Shown piece after piece: positions 61,551 to 64,000 of a stretch of 64,000 nt of DNA. The notes below the pieces were generated by a model that was not told where the DNA came from, searched no databases, and worked only from the letters and a program-made list of their open reading frames with translations. A program made the translations under genes and the position numbers. How positions within the stretch are numbered: position 1 is the first letter of the stretch; each line of letters opens with the position of its first letter. The DNA is from Moringa oleifera. Taxonomy: Eukaryota; Streptophyta; Magnoliopsida; Brassicales; Moringaceae. The DNA is taken from assembly GCA_021397835.1 (NCBI GenBank), contig JAJFZO010000862.1, forward strand, positions 62,001 through 126,000. The letters run 5' to 3'.

Positions 61551-64000
61551 CGGTCGACGATCGTGTCTTCTATCGCGCTGCGCAACAAGTCCTCCTAGGC
61601 AAGCCTAAGCGTCGAGATCCAACCCCGCGTCTGCTACGTCAAGGGCTTACGAAGTAGCACTCCGCATTCTCGAAATCCCCCCAACGATTTGGCCCTCGCG
61701 TAGCATGCATCATCGTTCGCTTCGCCGCGCACACCATCGAGCTTGTCTAGCCACATCCCAGCTCATAATGCCACGATTATTCTCGCTTCGTTGCGCACAT
61801 TTTTTCCCACTTATGAGGCCTTGGCAGTAGGGGTGCCCAGGCTGGCCGTGTGACTCGCTCGTTGCTAACGGACGACGATAGTGTCATCGATCACGCTGCA
61901 CAACGAGTCCACCTAGGCAAGCCTAAGCGTCGAGATCAAACCCCACGTCTGCCGCCTCAAGGGCCCTACGAAGAAGCACTCCGCATTCTCGAAATCCCCC
62001 CAACGATTTGGCCCTCGCGTAGCATGCGTCATCATGAGCTTCGCCACCCACACCATCGAGCTTTTCTAGCCATATCCCAGCTCATTATCCCATGATTATT
62101 CTCACTTGGTTACCCACGTTTTTCCAACCAATGAGGTGTTGGCAGTAGGTGTGCCGAGGCTGGCCGTGTGGCTCACTCGTTTCTAACGGCCGACGATCGT
62201 GTCGTCAATCGCGCTGTGCAACGAGTCTGCCTAGGCAAGCATGAGCGTCAAGATCCAACCCCACGTCTGCCGCCCCGAGGGACTGCGACAAAGCACTCTG
62301 CATGCTCAAAATCCCCCCAACAATTTGACCCTCACGTAGCATGCATCATCGTTAGCTTCGTCGCCCACACCATCGTGCTTGTCTAGCCACATCGCAGCTC
62401 ATTATCCCATGATTATTCTCGCTTGATTGCCCACGTTTTTTCCCACCGATGAGGCCTTGGCAGTAGGGGTCCCCAGGCTGGCCATGTGGCTCGCTCATTG
62501 CTAACGGATGACGATAGTATCATCGATCATGCTGCACAACGAGTCCACCTAGGCAAGCCTGAGTGTCGAGATCAAACCCCACGTCTGCCGCCTCCAGGGC
62601 CCTACGAAGAAGCACTCCGCATTCTCGAAATCCCCCCAACGATTTGGCTCTCGTGTAGCATGCATCATTGTTAGCTTCGCCGCCCACACCATCGAGCTTG
62701 TCTAGCCATATCCCAGCACATTATCCCACGATTATTCTCGCTTCGTTGCCCACGTTTTTTTCCACTGATGAGGCCTTGGCAGTAGGGGTGCCCAGGCTGG
62801 CCGTGTGGCTCGCTCGTTGCTAACTGTCGATGATCATGTCTTCGATCGCGCTGTGCAACGAGTCCACCGAGGCAAGCCTGAGTGTCGAGATCCAACCCCA
62901 CGTCTGCCGCCTCAAGGGCCTGCGAAGAAGCACTCCGCATTCTCAAAATACCCCCAACGATTTGGCCCTCGCGCAGCATGCATCATCGTGAGCTTCGTCG
63001 CCCACACCATCGAGCATGTCTAGCCATATCCCAGCTCATTATCCCACGATTATTCTCACTTCGTTGCCCATATTTTTCCCACCGATGAGGCCTTTGTAGT
63101 TGGGGTGCCCAGGCTGGCCGTGTGGCTCGCTCATTGCTAACGGCAGGCGATCGTGTCATCGATCACGCTGCGCAACGAGTCCGCCTAGGCAAGCATGAGC
63201 GTCGAGATCCAACCCCACGTCTGCCACCTCGAGGGCCTCTGACGAAGTACTCTGCATGCTCAAAATCCCCCCAACAATTTGGCCCTCACGTAGCATGCAT
63301 CATCGTTAGCTTCGCCGCCCACACCATCGTGCTTGTCTAGCCACATCCCAGCTCATTATCCCATGATTATTCTCGCTTCGTTGCCCACGTTTTTTCCCAC
63401 CGATGAGGCCTTGGCAGTAGGGGTCCCTAGGCTGGCCGTGTGGCTCGCTCGTTGCTAACGGATGACGATAGTGTCATCGATCACGCTGCACAACGAGTCC
63501 ACCTAGGCAAGCCTGAGCGTCGAGATCAAACCCCACGTCTGCCACCTCAAGGGCCTGCAATGAAGCACTCCGCATGCTCGAAATCCGCCCAACAATTGGG
63601 CAGCACGTAGCATGCATCATTGTTAGCTTTGCCCCCCACACCATCAAGCCTGTCTAGCCACATCCCAGGTCATTATCGCATGATTATTCTTACTTCGTTG
63701 CCCACATTTTTCCCACCGATGAGGCCTTGGCAGTAGGGGTGCCCAGGCTGGCCGTCTGGCTCGCTCGTTCCTAACGGCCGACGATCGTGTCTTCTATCGC
63801 GCTGTGCAACGAGTCCGCCTAGGCAAGCATGAGCGTCGAGATCCAACCCCACGTCTGCCGCCCCGAGGGCCTGCGACGAAGCACTCTGCATGCTTGAAAT
63901 CCCCCCAACAATTTGGCCCTCACGTAGCATGCATCATCGTTAGCTTCGCCGCCCACACCATCGAGCTTGTCTAGCCAAATCCCAGCACATTATCCCACGA
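61551..64000 (+). repeat. Interleaved A/B domain at the right end (about 8 monomers)
   Basis: Type A returns near 61,551 with TCTTCTATCGCGC, AAGCCTAAGCG, CCCCGCGTCTGC, CTTATGAGG and GATCAAACCCC, close to 1-560 and 4,530-5,700. A B-like monomer follows at 62,100-62,330, then A-like copies including the CCTTTGTAGTT variant at 63,092, and B-like sequence to the end (CAAATCCCAGCACATTAT). The mixture matches the 8.3-11.7 kb zone. The array is cut by the window edge within a monomer. Confidence 0.82.

Larger units (their letters stand above)
1..64000 (+). repeat. Tandem satellite DNA array, 317-bp monomer, about 202 copies
   Basis: The landmark series GCATGCATCATCG, CATCGAGCTTGTCTAGCC, GAGGCCTTGGCAGTAGGGG, GCCTAGGCAAGC, CGTCGAGATCCAACCCC and GAAATCCCCCCAACAATTTGG recurs in the same order about every 317 bp through the whole window. 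All copies I followed run in the same direction. Neighbouring copies look roughly 85-97% alike by eye. Some copies are 1-40 bp short or a little long. No unique sequence, transposon or gene interrupts the array. A length near two nucleosome repeats and regular phasing are usual for structural satellites at centromeres, pericentromeres or subtelomeres. Which of these applies cannot be decided here, and I do not recognise the family by name. Confidence 0.97.

Noticed and set aside
1..64000. rDNA intergenic spacer subrepeats or a ribosomal cluster
   Set aside because: No 18S, 5.8S, 25S/28S or 5S sequence or 5S internal promoter is recognisable in any monomer, and the repeat runs without a gene for 64 kb.
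1..64000. Telomere-adjacent array
   Set aside because: No TTTAGGG, TTAGGG or related short telomere repeats were found in the window. A subtelomeric place is not excluded but nothing supports it.

Overview
The whole window is one continuous tandem satellite array. A monomer of about 317 bp repeats head to tail from the first base to the last (64,000 / 317 is about 202 copies). Every copy I followed lies in the same orientation. I see no gene, RNA gene, transposon, promoter, CRISPR array or single-copy spacer. A long, homogenised array with higher-order structure is typical of centromeric, pericentromeric, subtelomeric or other heterochromatin of a large eukaryotic genome. I cannot name the organism from the sequence. 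A plant is a reasonable guess but no more, because 317 bp is about twice a nucleosome repeat. The monomer is GC-rich: a consensus I wrote out by eye is about 59% G+C with about 31 CpG, so CpG is not depleted.

Layout, using diagnostic variants. Type A has CGATGAGG or CTTATGAGG, GTGCCCAGGC, GTTGCTAACGGAC and GATCAAACCCC. Type B has CCAATGAGG, GTGCCGAGGC, GTTTTTAACGG or GTTTCTAACGG, GCATAATGAG and CAGCACATTAT. Type C has CAGCAGGGGTG or GGGTGACCAGG, CATGGTTTGC, CAACATCG and CCTACTATTATTC. The domains are: 1-8,285 type A; 8,286-11,735 interleaved A and B; 11,736-38,805 type B; 38,806-39,122 one C/A-like chimeric monomer ending in an aberrant G-rich insertion; 39,123-42,355 type B; 42,356-61,550 type C; 61,551-64,000 A and B interleaved again. 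The last domain resembles the start of the window and the 8.3-11.7 kb zone, so the array probably continues on both sides.

Higher-order organisation is visible in every domain. Blocks sharing private variants recur at offsets that are whole numbers of monomers: 2 (634 bp), 3 (951 bp), 4 (about 1,268 bp), 5 (1,584-1,590 bp), 7 (2,217 bp), 8 (about 2,536 bp) and 14 (4,447-4,470 bp). The clearest are a tandem pentamer at 51.35-54.52 kb, a tandem octamer at 42.47-47.54 kb, and three separate duplications that share a 14-monomer step. This fits unequal exchange and segmental amplification. About a dozen short segments, all in type B sequence, are full of small indels. Their clustering looks more like unpolished or mis-joined assembly than biology, though local decay is possible.

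Many short open frames exist on both strands because the monomer is GC-rich and stop-poor. I do not regard any as a gene: 317 is not a multiple of 3, the forward frame lacks an ATG at its recurrent start, and amino-acid and frame changes look unconstrained.
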